A DNA stretch of 64,000 nucleotides from Alphaproteobacteria bacterium (GTDB taxonomy: Bacteria; Pseudomonadota; Alphaproteobacteria; Rhodobacterales; Rhodobacteraceae): assembly GCA_030424865.1 (NCBI GenBank), contig JAUHVR010000009.1:1-64000 (forward strand), given 5' to 3'. Every line of letters begins with the position of its first letter. Position 1 is the first letter of the stretch. The notes under the pieces are model-generated. The model searched no databases, had not been told where the DNA came from, and worked only from the letters and a program-made list of their open reading frames with translations. The translations under genes were made by a program, and so were the position numbers. Of this stretch, positions 8,225 to 15,985 are shown in pieces.

Positions 8225-9325
8225 ATGAGCAAGTCCCGCGATGCCTTTCGCACGATCAGCGAGGTGGCGGACTGGCTTGACACGCCCGCACATGTGTTGC
8301 GGTTCTGGGAAAGCAAGTTCACGCAGGTAAAGCCGGTCAAGCGGGCCGGCGGACGTCGCTATTACCGACCTGCGGATATGGAACTGTTGGGCGGTATCAA
8401 GAAACTTCTGCATGACGATGGCATGACCATCAAAGGCGTTCAGAAGGTGCTGCGCGAGCGGGGTGTGAAACACGTCGCCTCACTATCTCCGAACATCGAC
8501 GGGGCCCCTGCCGAAGTTGTCGAGGCACCGGCGCTGGCCATGGATGCGCCGGCCGAAACGAATGTCGTGTCCTTGCACATGGAGCCATCCGAGGCAGACA
8601 TGGCGCCGCAACCCGAACTCTTTGACCAGATGGCCGCGACGAACGGCGACGCAGCGGACGAGTACACGACCCCACCGCCGGTGGAAGAGACACAGGCAGA
8701 CAGCGCCCATCAGGACACGGATGCCGAGCCAGAATCTGGCGAGGACGTTGAGCTCGAGCCTCTGGAAGAGCAACAGACCGCCGCTGTCGAAGACGACCAG
8801 CCTTCCGATGCTGAGGTCCTGGAGGAAAACGACAACCCGGCCGCTCAGGACGCCGAAGTCGAGCCTGACCCGGTTGTGGACAGCCCCGCTCCCGAGCCGG
8901 AGGTCGAGGACATGGCCCTCGCGATGGAAGCGGGAGAACAGGACGAGGCGGAACCCGAGCCAGAGATGCAAGAGCCCGCGATCGAAGAGCCGGCCGTGGC
9001 GTCTTCGCTGCCGTCGTTCCTGCGGCCAAGGGGCATGGACGAACCCAAATCGATAGACGAAGCGCCAGGATCCGATGCACCGGCAGAGGCCACGGAGACG
9101 ACAGAGGAACCCGTTTTGGCGTCCGAGACGACCGGGCAAGGCGAAGGGGAAACTCGCTCGGACGAGATGGATTATGGCGTTGATTTGACGGCAGAAGTCG
9201 TGCGCGGGCCGCTGTCGAACCTGTTCGCGATCCGCAAGGCTTCGGCCAGCGAGCTGCGCGCGATACAAAGCGTTGTCCGAAAACTGCAGGCGCTGCATGA
9301 TCGCCTGGCACGGGAACAAAGTTAA
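8225..9325 (+). CDS. MerR family regulator with long acidic tail
   Basis: A 366-residue protein. Residues 1-75 form a MerR winged helix-turn-helix ([22 protein letters not shown], then [13 protein letters not shown]). Residues about 95-320 are an acidic, low-complexity region rich in Glu, Asp, Pro and Ala. The C-terminus ([32 protein letters not shown]) looks like a dimerising helix. MerR proteins of this kind regularly follow ihfA in alphaproteobacteria, but their targets are not established. The acidic stretch is far longer than the classic MerR effector domain and has no metal-binding cysteines. Translational coupling with ihfA is likely from the 10-bp gap. Confidence 0.85.
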   Translation: MSKSRDAFRTISEVADWLDTPAHVLRFWESKFTQVKPVKRAGGRRYYRPADMELLGGIKKLLHDDGMTIKGVQKVLRERGVKHVASLSPNIDGAPAEVVEAPALAMDAPAETNVVSLHMEPSEADMAPQPELFDQMAATNGDAADEYTTPPPVEETQADSAHQDTDAEPESGEDVELEPLEEQQTAAVEDDQPSDAEVLEENDNPAAQDAEVEPDPVVDSPAPEPEVEDMALAMEAGEQDEAEPEPEMQEPAIEEPAVASSLPSFLRPRGMDEPKSIDEAPGSDAPAEATETTEEPVLASETTGQGEGETRSDEMDYGVDLTAEVVRGPLSNLFAIRKASASELRAIQSVVRKLQALHDRLAREQS

Positions 9326-9349
9326 CCTCGATTTCCCTGCATTTTGGGC

Positions 9350-9377
9350 TTGCCCCTGCGCGGGAAACAGGTATCTA
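9350..9377 (+). promoter_or_regulatory. Putative promoter of tRNA-Pro
   Basis: TTGCCC (9350-9355) and TATCTA (9372-9377) are spaced by 16 bp, with the -10 ending 12 bp before the mature tRNA 5' end at 9390. The position suits a short-leader tRNA promoter. Confidence 0.4.
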
Positions 9378-9389
9378 GGCGTTCATCGT

Positions 9390-9466
9390 CGGGCTATGGC
9401 GCAGCCTGGTAGCGCGTCCGTCTGGGGGACGGAAGGTCGCAGGTTCGAGTCCTGCTAGCCCGACCA
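9390..9466 (+). tRNA. tRNA-Pro(GGG)
   Basis: A 77-nt cloverleaf folds cleanly. The acceptor stem is CGGGCTA with TAGCCCG, the D stem is GCGC/GCGC, the anticodon stem TCCGT/ACGGA encloses loop CTGGGGG, and the T stem is GCAGG/CCTGC. The anticodon is GGG (reads CCC and CCU proline codons). The CCA end is encoded at 9464-9466 with discriminator A. Confidence 0.97.
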
Positions 9467-9485
9467 TCGACGACAGTCAGCAGAG

Positions 9486-9511
9486 CCTGTTCCACTCGGA
9501 GCAGGTTTTTT
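9486..9511 (+). terminator. Rho-independent terminator after tRNA-Pro
   Basis: CCTGTTCC (9486-9493) pairs with GGAGCAGG (9498-9505) through one G-U pair and a 4-nt loop, and is followed at once by six T residues (9506-9511). This is a classic intrinsic terminator 20 nt after the tRNA. Confidence 0.85.
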
Positions 9512-9790
9512 GCGTTTTTGGCGTCAGAGCATCTGCGTGGATGGTCCCTGTGCTTGCATGACACGCAAAATCGGTCGTGTTGGGTCACCAGATCTCGTAA
9601 CTTTCGGCTTTCGGTGGGGCCTGATCTCGGGCCAAATGGCAAAGTTCACGATCCGCCATCAAGGGTCCTTTGGCCGGGCGCCGCGGATCACTCGGATTGG
9701 GTATCGTGCAAGACCCCCCGTATCATCGACAGGGCGCGCACCTCTGGGCTTCTATGACAAAAACGGGCGCAATCAAAATGGAGCTGCTGC
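9512..9790. other. Non-coding gap before the muconate cycloisomerase gene
   Basis: About 280 bp with no supported gene on either strand. The proximal part should hold the promoter of the cycloisomerase gene. Two GTATC pentamers, at 9701 and 9720, are the only repeat noticed. No integrase, duplicated tRNA end or other sign of insertion at the tRNA was seen. Confidence 0.5.
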
Positions 9791-10939
9791 GTGTCGATCA
9801 TTGACCGAATAGAGGTATCGATCCTCGATATCCCGACGATCCGCGGCCATGTCTTGTCGATGACCACGATGCGCACGCAATCTGCCGTGCTGGTCCGGAT
9901 CCTGTTCTCCGACGGGTCAGAAGGCTTTGGCGAAGGCACCACCATCGGCGGCATCTCGTATTGCCCGGAAAGCCCTGAAAGCATCGCCTCGGCGATTGAG
10001 ACCTACATCGCCCCTGTGCTGCTGGGACGGGACGGGGATATGCTGAACGACGCCAGGCAGATCGTTGCCCGGTCGGTCAAAGGCAACAACATCGCGAAAT
10101 CGGCGGTCGAAATCGCCCTTTGGGACGGTCTGGGCAAACGGCTGGGTGTGCCTGTGTCACAGCTCTTTGGTGGCGCTGTTCGCGACCGCCTGCCGGCAGC
10201 GTGGACGCTGGCATCGGGAAATTCCGAAACCGACATCGCCGAAGCGCATCAGATGTTGGATGCGGGGCGACACAATGTCTTCAAGCTGAAGATCGGCAAA
10301 CGCGCGGTGCGGGACGATGTTGCGCATGTGGCCCGGATCAAGGAGGCGGTCGGGGATGCGGCCAGCGTCCGCGTCGACGTCAACCAGGCCTGGTCCTTGC
10401 AAGAGGCGCGTTGGGGGCTGCGCGGCTTGCAGGACGCAGGATGCGAACTGGTGGAACAGCCCGTCGCGGCGCACGATGTTGATGCCATGACGGAATTGGC
10501 GGCCCGGCACGAAATCGCCGTCATGGCCGATGAAGCCCTGAAAGGCCCCGAAAGCGCATTTATCGTTGCTGCGCGACGCGCCGCGGATGTCTTTGCGATC
10601 AAGGTCGCGCAATCGGGCGGCTTGCACCGCGCCGCCGAGACGATCGCCATTGGACAAGCGGCCGGGCTTGGCCTTTACGGCGGCACCATGCTGGAAACCG
10701 GCCTTGGCACGGCAGCGGCGCTGCAACTCTTTGCGACGGTGGACAAGCTGGCATGGGGGACAGAGCTTTTTGGCCCGCTTCTGCTGGTCGAGGACATCCT
10801 GACCACCCCGCTGGTTTACAAGGACTTCCACGTCGAACTGCCCTCGGGCCCTGGCATCGGGGTCACACCGGACCCTGAACAGGTCGAAAAGTTCAGCCGC
10901 GACCGGCGTAGCTTCAGCCGCGCGGTCAGCGCGCTGTGA
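9791..10939 (+). CDS. catB: Muconate cycloisomerase (MLE-type enolase superfamily)
   Basis: A 382-residue enolase-superfamily enzyme expected to lactonise cis,cis-muconate, or a substituted muconate, to muconolactone in catechol ortho-cleavage. Catalytic features are visible: the KxK motif with Lys165 and Lys167, metal ligands Asp196 (VDVNQAW), Glu222 (VEQPV) and Asp247 (ADEAL), and Lys271 (IKVAQSGG). This residue set marks the MLE subgroup, not mandelate racemase. The GTG at 9791 is the start because GGAG precedes it by 7 nt. Its 3' end meets the convergent LysR gene after 3 bp. Dipeptide epimerase or o-succinylbenzoate synthase activity is possible, but the dioxygenase nearby favours muconate. 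Confidence 0.8.
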   Translation: MSIIDRIEVSILDIPTIRGHVLSMTTMRTQSAVLVRILFSDGSEGFGEGTTIGGISYCPESPESIASAIETYIAPVLLGRDGDMLNDARQIVARSVKGNNIAKSAVEIALWDGLGKRLGVPVSQLFGGAVRDRLPAAWTLASGNSETDIAEAHQMLDAGRHNVFKLKIGKRAVRDDVAHVARIKEAVGDAASVRVDVNQAWSLQEARWGLRGLQDAGCELVEQPVAAHDVDAMTELAARHEIAVMADEALKGPESAFIVAARRAADVFAIKVAQSGGLHRAAETIAIGQAAGLGLYGGTMLETGLGTAAALQLFATVDKLAWGTELFGPLLLVEDILTTPLVYKDFHVELPSGPGIGVTPDPEQVEKFSRDRRSFSRAVSAL

Positions 10940-10942
10940 AGG

Positions 10943-11836
10943 TCACGGCAGTTTGCGCGAAACCGATTGGGCGATGCGAATGAAGTTCTGGATGTGCAGC
11001 CCCTGCTCGTCCAGCCGATAGTTCACCGACAAGGCCGTATGCCCGAGCGCGGGCGCGATGGAATGAAAACGCAATCCATTGCGCTGCGAAGTGCCCACAG
11101 AGGCCGGCACGATGCAAATCCCTTCGCCAATTGCGACAAGGCTGAGCGCGGTCTGCAGGTCCATGGTCCAGACCCTGCGTGATGTGTCGATCCCCAGGTC
11201 TGCACAAAGCCCGAGGACGAGATCGGCATAGCTGGGTCTTGGATACTCCGGATAGAGGATCAGGTTGGGTTTCTCGATGGACGACAGATCCAGTTTGTCG
11301 CCGCTTGCCAAAGGGTGTGTATCGGGCACCGCCGCGATCAACGGCTCTTCGATCAGGCGACGCGTGACAAATTCGCTGTCTTTCAGGGCAGGTCGGGCAA
11401 ATGCGATGTCCAATTCCCGGGCAACAAGAGAGCGGTGCAACTGAGCGTTGTTCATCGGGATGAGGCTGAGGTTCACCTCGGGATAGTTGGCACGAAACGA
11501 TTTGATGATGTTGGGCAGAACACCATAGGTGGCCGACCCGACAAAACCGATCCGCAACCGCCCCTCGGCCCCCTGCCCCAGGCGACGCACCTCAAGCTTG
11601 GTGTCTTCGAGCAAACTCATGATCGTCTGGCTTCGCTCAAGGAACCGCTCACCCGCCTGCGTCAGGGTGATCGCACTGCGACCGCGGTTGAACAGGACAG
11701 CGCCCAATTCGGTCTCCAACTGTTTGATCTGTCGGCTGAGCGGAGGCTGCGCGATTTCCAGCCGTTCAGCGGCCCGGCCAAAGTGCAGTTCTTCGGCGAC
11801 CGCCAGAAAGTAACCAAGCTGTTTGATTGTCAGCAT
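10943..11836 (-). CDS. LysR family regulator of the muconate/catechol genes
   Basis: A 297-residue LysR-type regulator. The helix-turn-helix is at residues 1-60 (MLTIKQLGYFLAVAEELHFGRAAERLEIAQPPLSRQIKQLE), followed by a substrate-binding domain that resembles the CatR/BenM/CatM group. The ATG at 11836 is preferred over an upstream in-frame codon at 11896 because GGGGGAGC precedes it and the protein then begins at the conserved first helix. It lies between the cycloisomerase and the dioxygenase, and is separated from the latter by an intrinsic terminator. CatR-type proteins usually respond to muconate; that is inferred here. Confidence 0.85.
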   Translation of the reverse strand: MLTIKQLGYFLAVAEELHFGRAAERLEIAQPPLSRQIKQLETELGAVLFNRGRSAITLTQAGERFLERSQTIMSLLEDTKLEVRRLGQGAEGRLRIGFVGSATYGVLPNIIKSFRANYPEVNLSLIPMNNAQLHRSLVARELDIAFARPALKDSEFVTRRLIEEPLIAAVPDTHPLASGDKLDLSSIEKPNLILYPEYPRPSYADLVLGLCADLGIDTSRRVWTMDLQTALSLVAIGEGICIVPASVGTSQRNGLRFHSIAPALGHTALSVNYRLDEQGLHIQNFIRIAQSVSRKLP

Positions 11837-11875
11837 CTTTGCTCCCCCACCAGTTTCTACGCCAGCGCCTGATGC

Positions 11876-11907
11876 AAAAAAAGGCCCCCGGTTCATCCCA
11901 GGGGCCC
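11876..11907 (-). terminator. Rho-independent terminator of the dioxygenase gene
   Basis: GGGGCC (11901-11906) and GGCCCC (11883-11888) form the stem. On the minus strand it is followed by seven T residues (complement of 11876-11882). It lies 20 bp past the dioxygenase stop and before the LysR start, so it separates two genes on the same strand. Confidence 0.85.
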
Positions 11908-11926
11908 GTTTCCGAAGCGACGCGGC

Positions 11927-12796
11927 CTATTCTGCCGCGACGGCCATCTCTTCTGCCTTGAGAACGAAATCGAATTCAAAGTGCAGATCCGTCCCCAGCT
12001 CTTCGGCGGCCGGTTTGAACCTGCCGATCAGGCTTTCCTTGACCGCAAAGACGCTGTCGTTCTCCAGCCACTCACTGTCGGCGTCGTAAATCTGGCTGAT
12101 CAGTGGGCGATAGCCGTCCTTGGCAAGGATAAAGTGCATGTGCGCCGGCCGGTTGGGGTGATGCCCCATGAATTGCAGAAGTTCGCCCGCGGTTTCGTCT
12201 TCAGGGATCGGATACGGCACGGGGCGCACGGCAACAAAGGCGTAGTGGCCATTTTCGTCCGTCTCGAACCGGCCGCGCAGGTTGTATTCGGGCTGGTCGG
12301 GGTCCAGGTTTTCGTAGATTCCGTTGGGGGCATCTTCCCAGACATCCATTGTCACACCGGCGATGCCCTTGCCGTTCTGATCGCGAACATACCCCTCGTA
12401 ATAGGCGGTTTCTTCGTTGTCATAGTGCTTTTGGATGGTCGAGGCCCCCTTGGGCAGAACCGGCGGGTTTTCGCGATAGAACGGGCCGAGCACGGTCGAT
12501 TCACTGGCATTGCCCTCGATCGGATTGGTCATCATGTCGACCAACACTTCGACACCGATGATATCTGCCAACAGGATGAATTCCTGGCGGTTGTCGTTGC
12601 ACAGCTTGCCTGCGCGCTCGAGGTAGCTGCAGGCCTCCATGAACTCGCTGTGCTGCAGCCTTACATCCTTGATGAAGCCGTGCATGTGCTTGACCAGCGA
12701 CGTCATGATCTCGCGCTGGCGGTCGGTGATATCACCATATTTGCCGAGGCTTGCGACGACCACGTCGGTGATATTGTCTTCGGTTACGATTCCCAT
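11927..12796 (-). CDS. Intradiol ring-cleavage dioxygenase (catechol/hydroxyquinol 1,2-type)
   Basis: A 289-residue non-haem Fe(III) dioxygenase. By alignment of motifs the iron ligands are Tyr161 (NGIYENLDP), Tyr195 (RPVPYPIP) and His219/His221 (RPAHMHF). An N-terminal helical dimerisation domain (residues 1-100) precedes TVLGPFYRENPP, so it belongs to the catechol or hydroxyquinol 1,2-dioxygenase group rather than protocatechuate 3,4-dioxygenase. The late VFAVKESLIGRF segment leans towards hydroxyquinol-type members. AAGGAGGAGAG before the ATG at 12796 fixes the start and rejects the longer frame. Its product, a muconate or maleylacetate, would feed the neighbouring cycloisomerase or hydrolase. 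Confidence 0.85.
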   Translation of the reverse strand: MGIVTEDNITDVVVASLGKYGDITDRQREIMTSLVKHMHGFIKDVRLQHSEFMEACSYLERAGKLCNDNRQEFILLADIIGVEVLVDMMTNPIEGNASESTVLGPFYRENPPVLPKGASTIQKHYDNEETAYYEGYVRDQNGKGIAGVTMDVWEDAPNGIYENLDPDQPEYNLRGRFETDENGHYAFVAVRPVPYPIPEDETAGELLQFMGHHPNRPAHMHFILAKDGYRPLISQIYDADSEWLENDSVFAVKESLIGRFKPAAEELGTDLHFEFDFVLKAEEMAVAAE

Positions 12797-12904
12797 GGAT
12801 CTCTCCTCCTTGCCCCTGTGAGGCTGACGTAATTTGCATCTCCTCGGTCTTTCTTCACGAAACTCAGCGTCTGCCCAATGCTCCCATCGATATGGCTTGA
12901 TACT

Positions 12905-12918
12905 TAATTCTGCAATTA
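12905..12918. promoter_or_regulatory. AT-rich inverted repeat before the dioxygenase
   Basis: TAATT-CTGC-AATTA is a perfect 5-bp inverted repeat about 110 bp upstream of the dioxygenase ATG, within the divergent intergenic region. The LysR-type regulator encoded nearby is a plausible ligand, but the spacing is T-N12-A rather than the standard T-N11-A. Confidence 0.35.
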
Positions 12919-12973
12919 GCAGGTTCGCTTGTGCGTCGGGGCGACGGCGCCATTTCCGAAGGTGGGACCGTCC

Positions 12974-12989
12974 GGTATCGACCGATACC
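12974..12989. promoter_or_regulatory. Palindromic operator GGTATCG-AC-CGATACC
   Basis: GGTATCGACCGATACC is a perfect 7-bp inverted repeat with a 2-bp centre. It lies between the dioxygenase and the SCP2-hydrolase unit. Thirteen bases of it (12977-12989) recur with a single change at 14310-14322, just before the AraC gene of the same cluster, which supports a shared regulator. Confidence 0.5.
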
Positions 12990-13057
12990 CTGCCAAGCAT
13001 CGCACCCCTCGCGCAACCTGTGAGATCAGAGACCGAACTCGACAGACGGTGCGCACC

Positions 13058-13438
13058 ATGCTTCAGACCTTTCGAAACCTTCAGCAAGCTCTTGACGACA
13101 AACCCCACATCCTTCACCTGGGACGCCTGTTCTCGGAAACAGTGCTGATCGAGGTTGATGGCGCGGAATATTACCTGCTTTTCGAAAAGGGGCATCTTGT
13201 GTCGGTCACCGAGGGTCCCAGCCGCAAAACACCCTGGCGCTTTGCCCTTCGCACGGATGCCGATGCCCTGGCCAGGTTCTGGAAGGACCTGCCAGAGCCC
13301 GGGTTCCACGATGTGTTTGGCCTGGTCAAAACCGGGCGCGGACGCATCGATGGCGACATCCTTAGCCTGGTCAAGAACCTGCGCTTTTTCAAAGAGGTTC
13401 TGGCCTTGCCACGCGCGACACAGGGAGAGGGTCAATGA
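13058..13438 (+). CDS. SCP2-like small protein
   Basis: A 126-residue soluble protein with the pattern of SCP2 sterol/acyl-binding-like domains: VLIEVDGAEYYLLFEKGHL strands, then PGFHDVFGLVKTGRGRIDGDILSLVKNLRFFKEVLAL. Such small proteins often sit beside alpha/beta hydrolases in catabolic loci and may carry a hydrophobic ligand, but no function is proven. The ATG at 13058 begins the conserved part; the longer frame from 12929 would run across the palindromic operator. It overlaps the hydrolase start by ATGA, so the two are translationally coupled. Confidence 0.65.
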   Translation: MLQTFRNLQQALDDKPHILHLGRLFSETVLIEVDGAEYYLLFEKGHLVSVTEGPSRKTPWRFALRTDADALARFWKDLPEPGFHDVFGLVKTGRGRIDGDILSLVKNLRFFKEVLALPRATQGEGQ

Positions 13439-14277
13439 GCATCGAACCGATCGTTGGCCGCTACGTCAATGTCACCATCAACGGCGTTCAGCAGCGTATC
13501 TATTTCGAAGAGGCCGGACAGGGACGGCCCGTTCTGTGCCTTCACACCGCCGGGGCAGACACACGCCAGTGGCGCCATCTGCTTAGCGACGCAGAGGTCA
13601 CGAAAACCAATCGGCTGATCGCCTTTGACATGCCATGGCATGGAAAGTCCCTGCCCCCCGAGGGGTTCGAAACGCAGGAATATCTTTTGACGACCGAGGC
13701 CTATGTCGACACCGTTCTGGCCGTCGCACAGGCGCTTGGGCTTGACCGCCCGGTCTTGGCCGGGTGTTCGATGGGCGGTCGTATCGCGCTGCAACTGGCG
13801 GCGTTGCATGCCGATCGCTTCAGCGGGTTCATCGCCATCGAGGCCTCTGATTTCCAACCCGCCTGGTATGACATCGACTGGTTCCACCGTCCCGACGCCC
13901 ACGGGGGCGAAATGGGCGCGGCGCTGGTTTCGGCCAATATCTCGCCGCACGCTCCAAACGCCGAACGCTGGAACACGCTTTGGATGTTCATGCAAAGCGG
14001 GCCCGGAGTGTTCCGGGGGGACCTGAGTTTCTACACCAGGGACGACAGCCTGATTGCGCGCCTACCCCGGATCGACACCGCTGCAACACCGGTGCACATC
14101 ATCGTGGGCGCCTATGACCTGACCTGCACCCCTGAAGACGCCAAGCGAACTGCTGATGCGATCCCCGGGGCAACGCTGGCGGTGATGGAGGAATTGGGCC
14201 ACTTCCCCATGAGCGAGCACCCCGCAGGGTTTCGCCCCTTCTTTGTGGATGCACTGGACAAGATGCCGGCCGCCTAG
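13435..14277 (+). CDS. Alpha/beta hydrolase, candidate enol-lactone or ring-fission hydrolase
   Basis: A 280-residue alpha/beta-hydrolase with the complete triad: Ser112 in the nucleophile elbow GCSMGG, Asp228 in VGAYDLTC and His256 in LGHFP. The oxyanion region VLCLHTAGAD is intact. Its setting with an intradiol dioxygenase and muconate cycloisomerase suggests a PcaD-like 3-oxoadipate enol-lactonase, but the sequence also fits hydrolases of ring-cleavage products or esterases. No muconolactone isomerase (catC) is in the window, so the path from muconolactone to the enol-lactone is not covered here. Confidence 0.75.
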   Translation: MSIEPIVGRYVNVTINGVQQRIYFEEAGQGRPVLCLHTAGADTRQWRHLLSDAEVTKTNRLIAFDMPWHGKSLPPEGFETQEYLLTTEAYVDTVLAVAQALGLDRPVLAGCSMGGRIALQLAALHADRFSGFIAIEASDFQPAWYDIDWFHRPDAHGGEMGAALVSANISPHAPNAERWNTLWMFMQSGPGVFRGDLSFYTRDDSLIARLPRIDTAATPVHIIVGAYDLTCTPEDAKRTADAIPGATLAVMEELGHFPMSEHPAGFRPFFVDALDKMPAA

Positions 14278-14309
14278 GGGCCGCTTCGCCGACGTTTGAA
14301 AGTGTTGCC

Positions 14310-14322
14310 ATCGACCGGTACC
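14310..14322. promoter_or_regulatory. Second copy of the cluster operator motif
   Basis: ATCGACCGGTACC matches 12977-12989 (ATCGACCGATACC) at 12 of 13 positions. It ends 8 bp before the AraC ATG, so a protein bound here would block transcription or translation of that gene. It fits autoregulation. Confidence 0.4.
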
Positions 14323-14330
14323 ATCCCGAC

Positions 14331-15335
14331 ATGGCGCGCATCAATTCCAGCATCCTCGCCTTTCGCGTGGCCGTTGCAGCCGAAGCAGGCGGCGACGTCG
14401 GCTCGATCCTCGAGGCGGCGAATGCCCCCCATGGCATCATGCAAGGGGACCCTGCCTACATGGATCTCGCGACCGAAAGGCGGATCTGGCGGGCCATCGT
14501 GGATGCAACCGGGCGCGAAGACATCGGGCTTGTCTGCGGTCAGCGGTTCCCAACGCAGGCGATGGGCATCCTGGGATACGTCTGTGCGAACGCACCGTCT
14601 CTGCTGGTCGCATTCGAAAAATCCTGCCAGTACGCCCGTATCATGGGGGATTCGATGGGAAGTCATATCGACCGGGGCCCCACCGAAACGCGGGTGTGGA
14701 TCGAGCAGTGGACGGAATGGCACGACCCGCTGCGCTACACCGTCGATTGTTTTGTTGCCGCGAACGTGTCCTGGACCTCGGCCAACGCCCCGCGGCCCCT
14801 GCGCCCAAAGGAAGTCGGTTTCCATTATTCAAGACCCGCCGACACCTCGGCGCACGAGAGAGCCTTTCCGACGGCGCGGGTGAAATTCGAAACAGACGTC
14901 AGCTATCAGATCTACGACAACGCGGATCTGGAGCAACCGGTGATCGGCGCAAATCTCGAGTTGTTCCGCGACTTCGAGGAACGGGTGCAAGCCGTCATGT
15001 CACGGATCGACAAATTGCAGCCATGGTCGGATCGGGTGCGACGGGAAATCGTCGAACGCCTGAAAGGCGCATCCCCGACAATTCAGGGTGTCGCCAATTC
15101 TCTGGCGGTCAGCACGCGGACCCTGCAATTGCGCCTGAGTGAAGAAGGCACCAATTTCTCTGAGGTGCTCAGCGACGCCCGCGCGGATCTGGCAAAAGAG
15201 TTCCTGCGTGCCGGGGACGTCCGCAATGACGAGATCGCCTATCTTCTGGGGTATTCCGAGGAGTCCGTCTTTTCACGCTCGTTCAAACGTTGGACCGGGT
15301 GCACGCCCACCGAATTTCGGGCAGGCACTGCCTAG
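14331..15335 (+). CDS. AraC family regulator with arabinose-binding-like N-domain
   Basis: A 334-residue regulator. Residues 1-200 match the N-terminal domain common to OruR/ArgR-like AraC proteins (PF12625 type; FPTQAMGILGYVCANAPSL). Residues 235-334 hold the two helix-turn-helix motifs, the first at ASPTIQGVANSLAVSTRTLQ and the second ending with the hallmark GYSEESVFSRSFKRWTG. It is co-oriented with the SCP2-hydrolase pair, 53 bp downstream, and is a candidate local activator. Its 3' end overlaps the convergent small membrane protein gene by 4 bp. Confidence 0.85.
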   Translation: MARINSSILAFRVAVAAEAGGDVGSILEAANAPHGIMQGDPAYMDLATERRIWRAIVDATGREDIGLVCGQRFPTQAMGILGYVCANAPSLLVAFEKSCQYARIMGDSMGSHIDRGPTETRVWIEQWTEWHDPLRYTVDCFVAANVSWTSANAPRPLRPKEVGFHYSRPADTSAHERAFPTARVKFETDVSYQIYDNADLEQPVIGANLELFRDFEERVQAVMSRIDKLQPWSDRVRREIVERLKGASPTIQGVANSLAVSTRTLQLRLSEEGTNFSEVLSDARADLAKEFLRAGDVRNDEIAYLLGYSEESVFSRSFKRWTGCTPTEFRAGTA

Positions 15336-15682
15336 AACTGCGGATCGAAACCCAGGGCGATAAACGCCTCTCGCGGCTTGTGAACGACAATGGCGCGTTC
15401 CGAAAGTTGGCGAAAGGGGATTGCGACGCCGTAGATCTCGAAACTGATCATCCCGGTGGTGCCATTCACCAGGGTGTTGACCACGCGGCCACGACGCGCG
15501 AGTCCCGTCGGTGTCCGATCTGCTGCGAACCAGTCGATCGGGTCGCCCGTGACACCTTCGTACGGGGGTTCATAGCCGCCACGCGTTTCATCGAACGCCC
15601 TGAAATCAAGCCAGAATCCCGCGATAAACAGAACAACCGAAAGAGCCCCGAGCCCCGCCAGTGGATAGAGAATGTAGTTCAT
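15332..15682 (-). CDS. Small membrane-anchored hypothetical protein
   Basis: A 116-residue protein with one clear N-terminal membrane segment (residues 2-24, LYPLAGLGALSVVLFIAGFW) and a polar remainder with no motif I recognise. The ATG at 15682 is chosen because GGGAGAG precedes it by 5 nt; the longer frame has no good site. It is divergent from the Tat nitroreductase gene across 303 bp and may share its control. Confidence 0.6.
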   Translation of the reverse strand: MNYILYPLAGLGALSVVLFIAGFWLDFRAFDETRGGYEPPYEGVTGDPIDWFAADRTPTGLARRGRVVNTLVNGTTGMISFEIYGVAIPFRQLSERAIVVHKPREAFIALGFDPQF

Positions 15683-15985
15683 GTCGCTCTCCCGCATTTG
15701 CCTGGCCCCCTGTTTGACCTGCACGGCGCGCAGAGCCCATGACCTCTGACGCGTCTTTCGTGACCGATTGCGCAATTCGACCAGTGACCGGCAGATGGGC
15801 TGGTGACGGCCGTCGGTTCTGATTTCGGATTGCCGGGCCCGATCCAAAGCGGCCGCAACCGTTGTCCCTGGCACAGAGATTTGCGCAGGATGTCAACGAA
15901 ATTGCGCGCGCCGTCATGGGGTCACAGGTCCCTTGCGCAGATACCTGATCCCACAGTTCAACGCAGGAACGTGAGGGAAACAGAC
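15683..15985. other. Divergent intergenic region
   Basis: A 303-bp gap between divergent starts. It should hold two promoters. I see no gene, strong hairpin or clear operator in it. A GTGAGGGAAA element near 15971-15980 serves as the nitroreductase ribosome-binding site. Confidence 0.5.

Noticed and set aside
9390-9790. tRNA-Pro as an integration site for the downstream catabolic genes
   Set aside because: No integrase, no duplicated tRNA 3' end and no att-like repeat was found. An intrinsic terminator follows the tRNA as usual.
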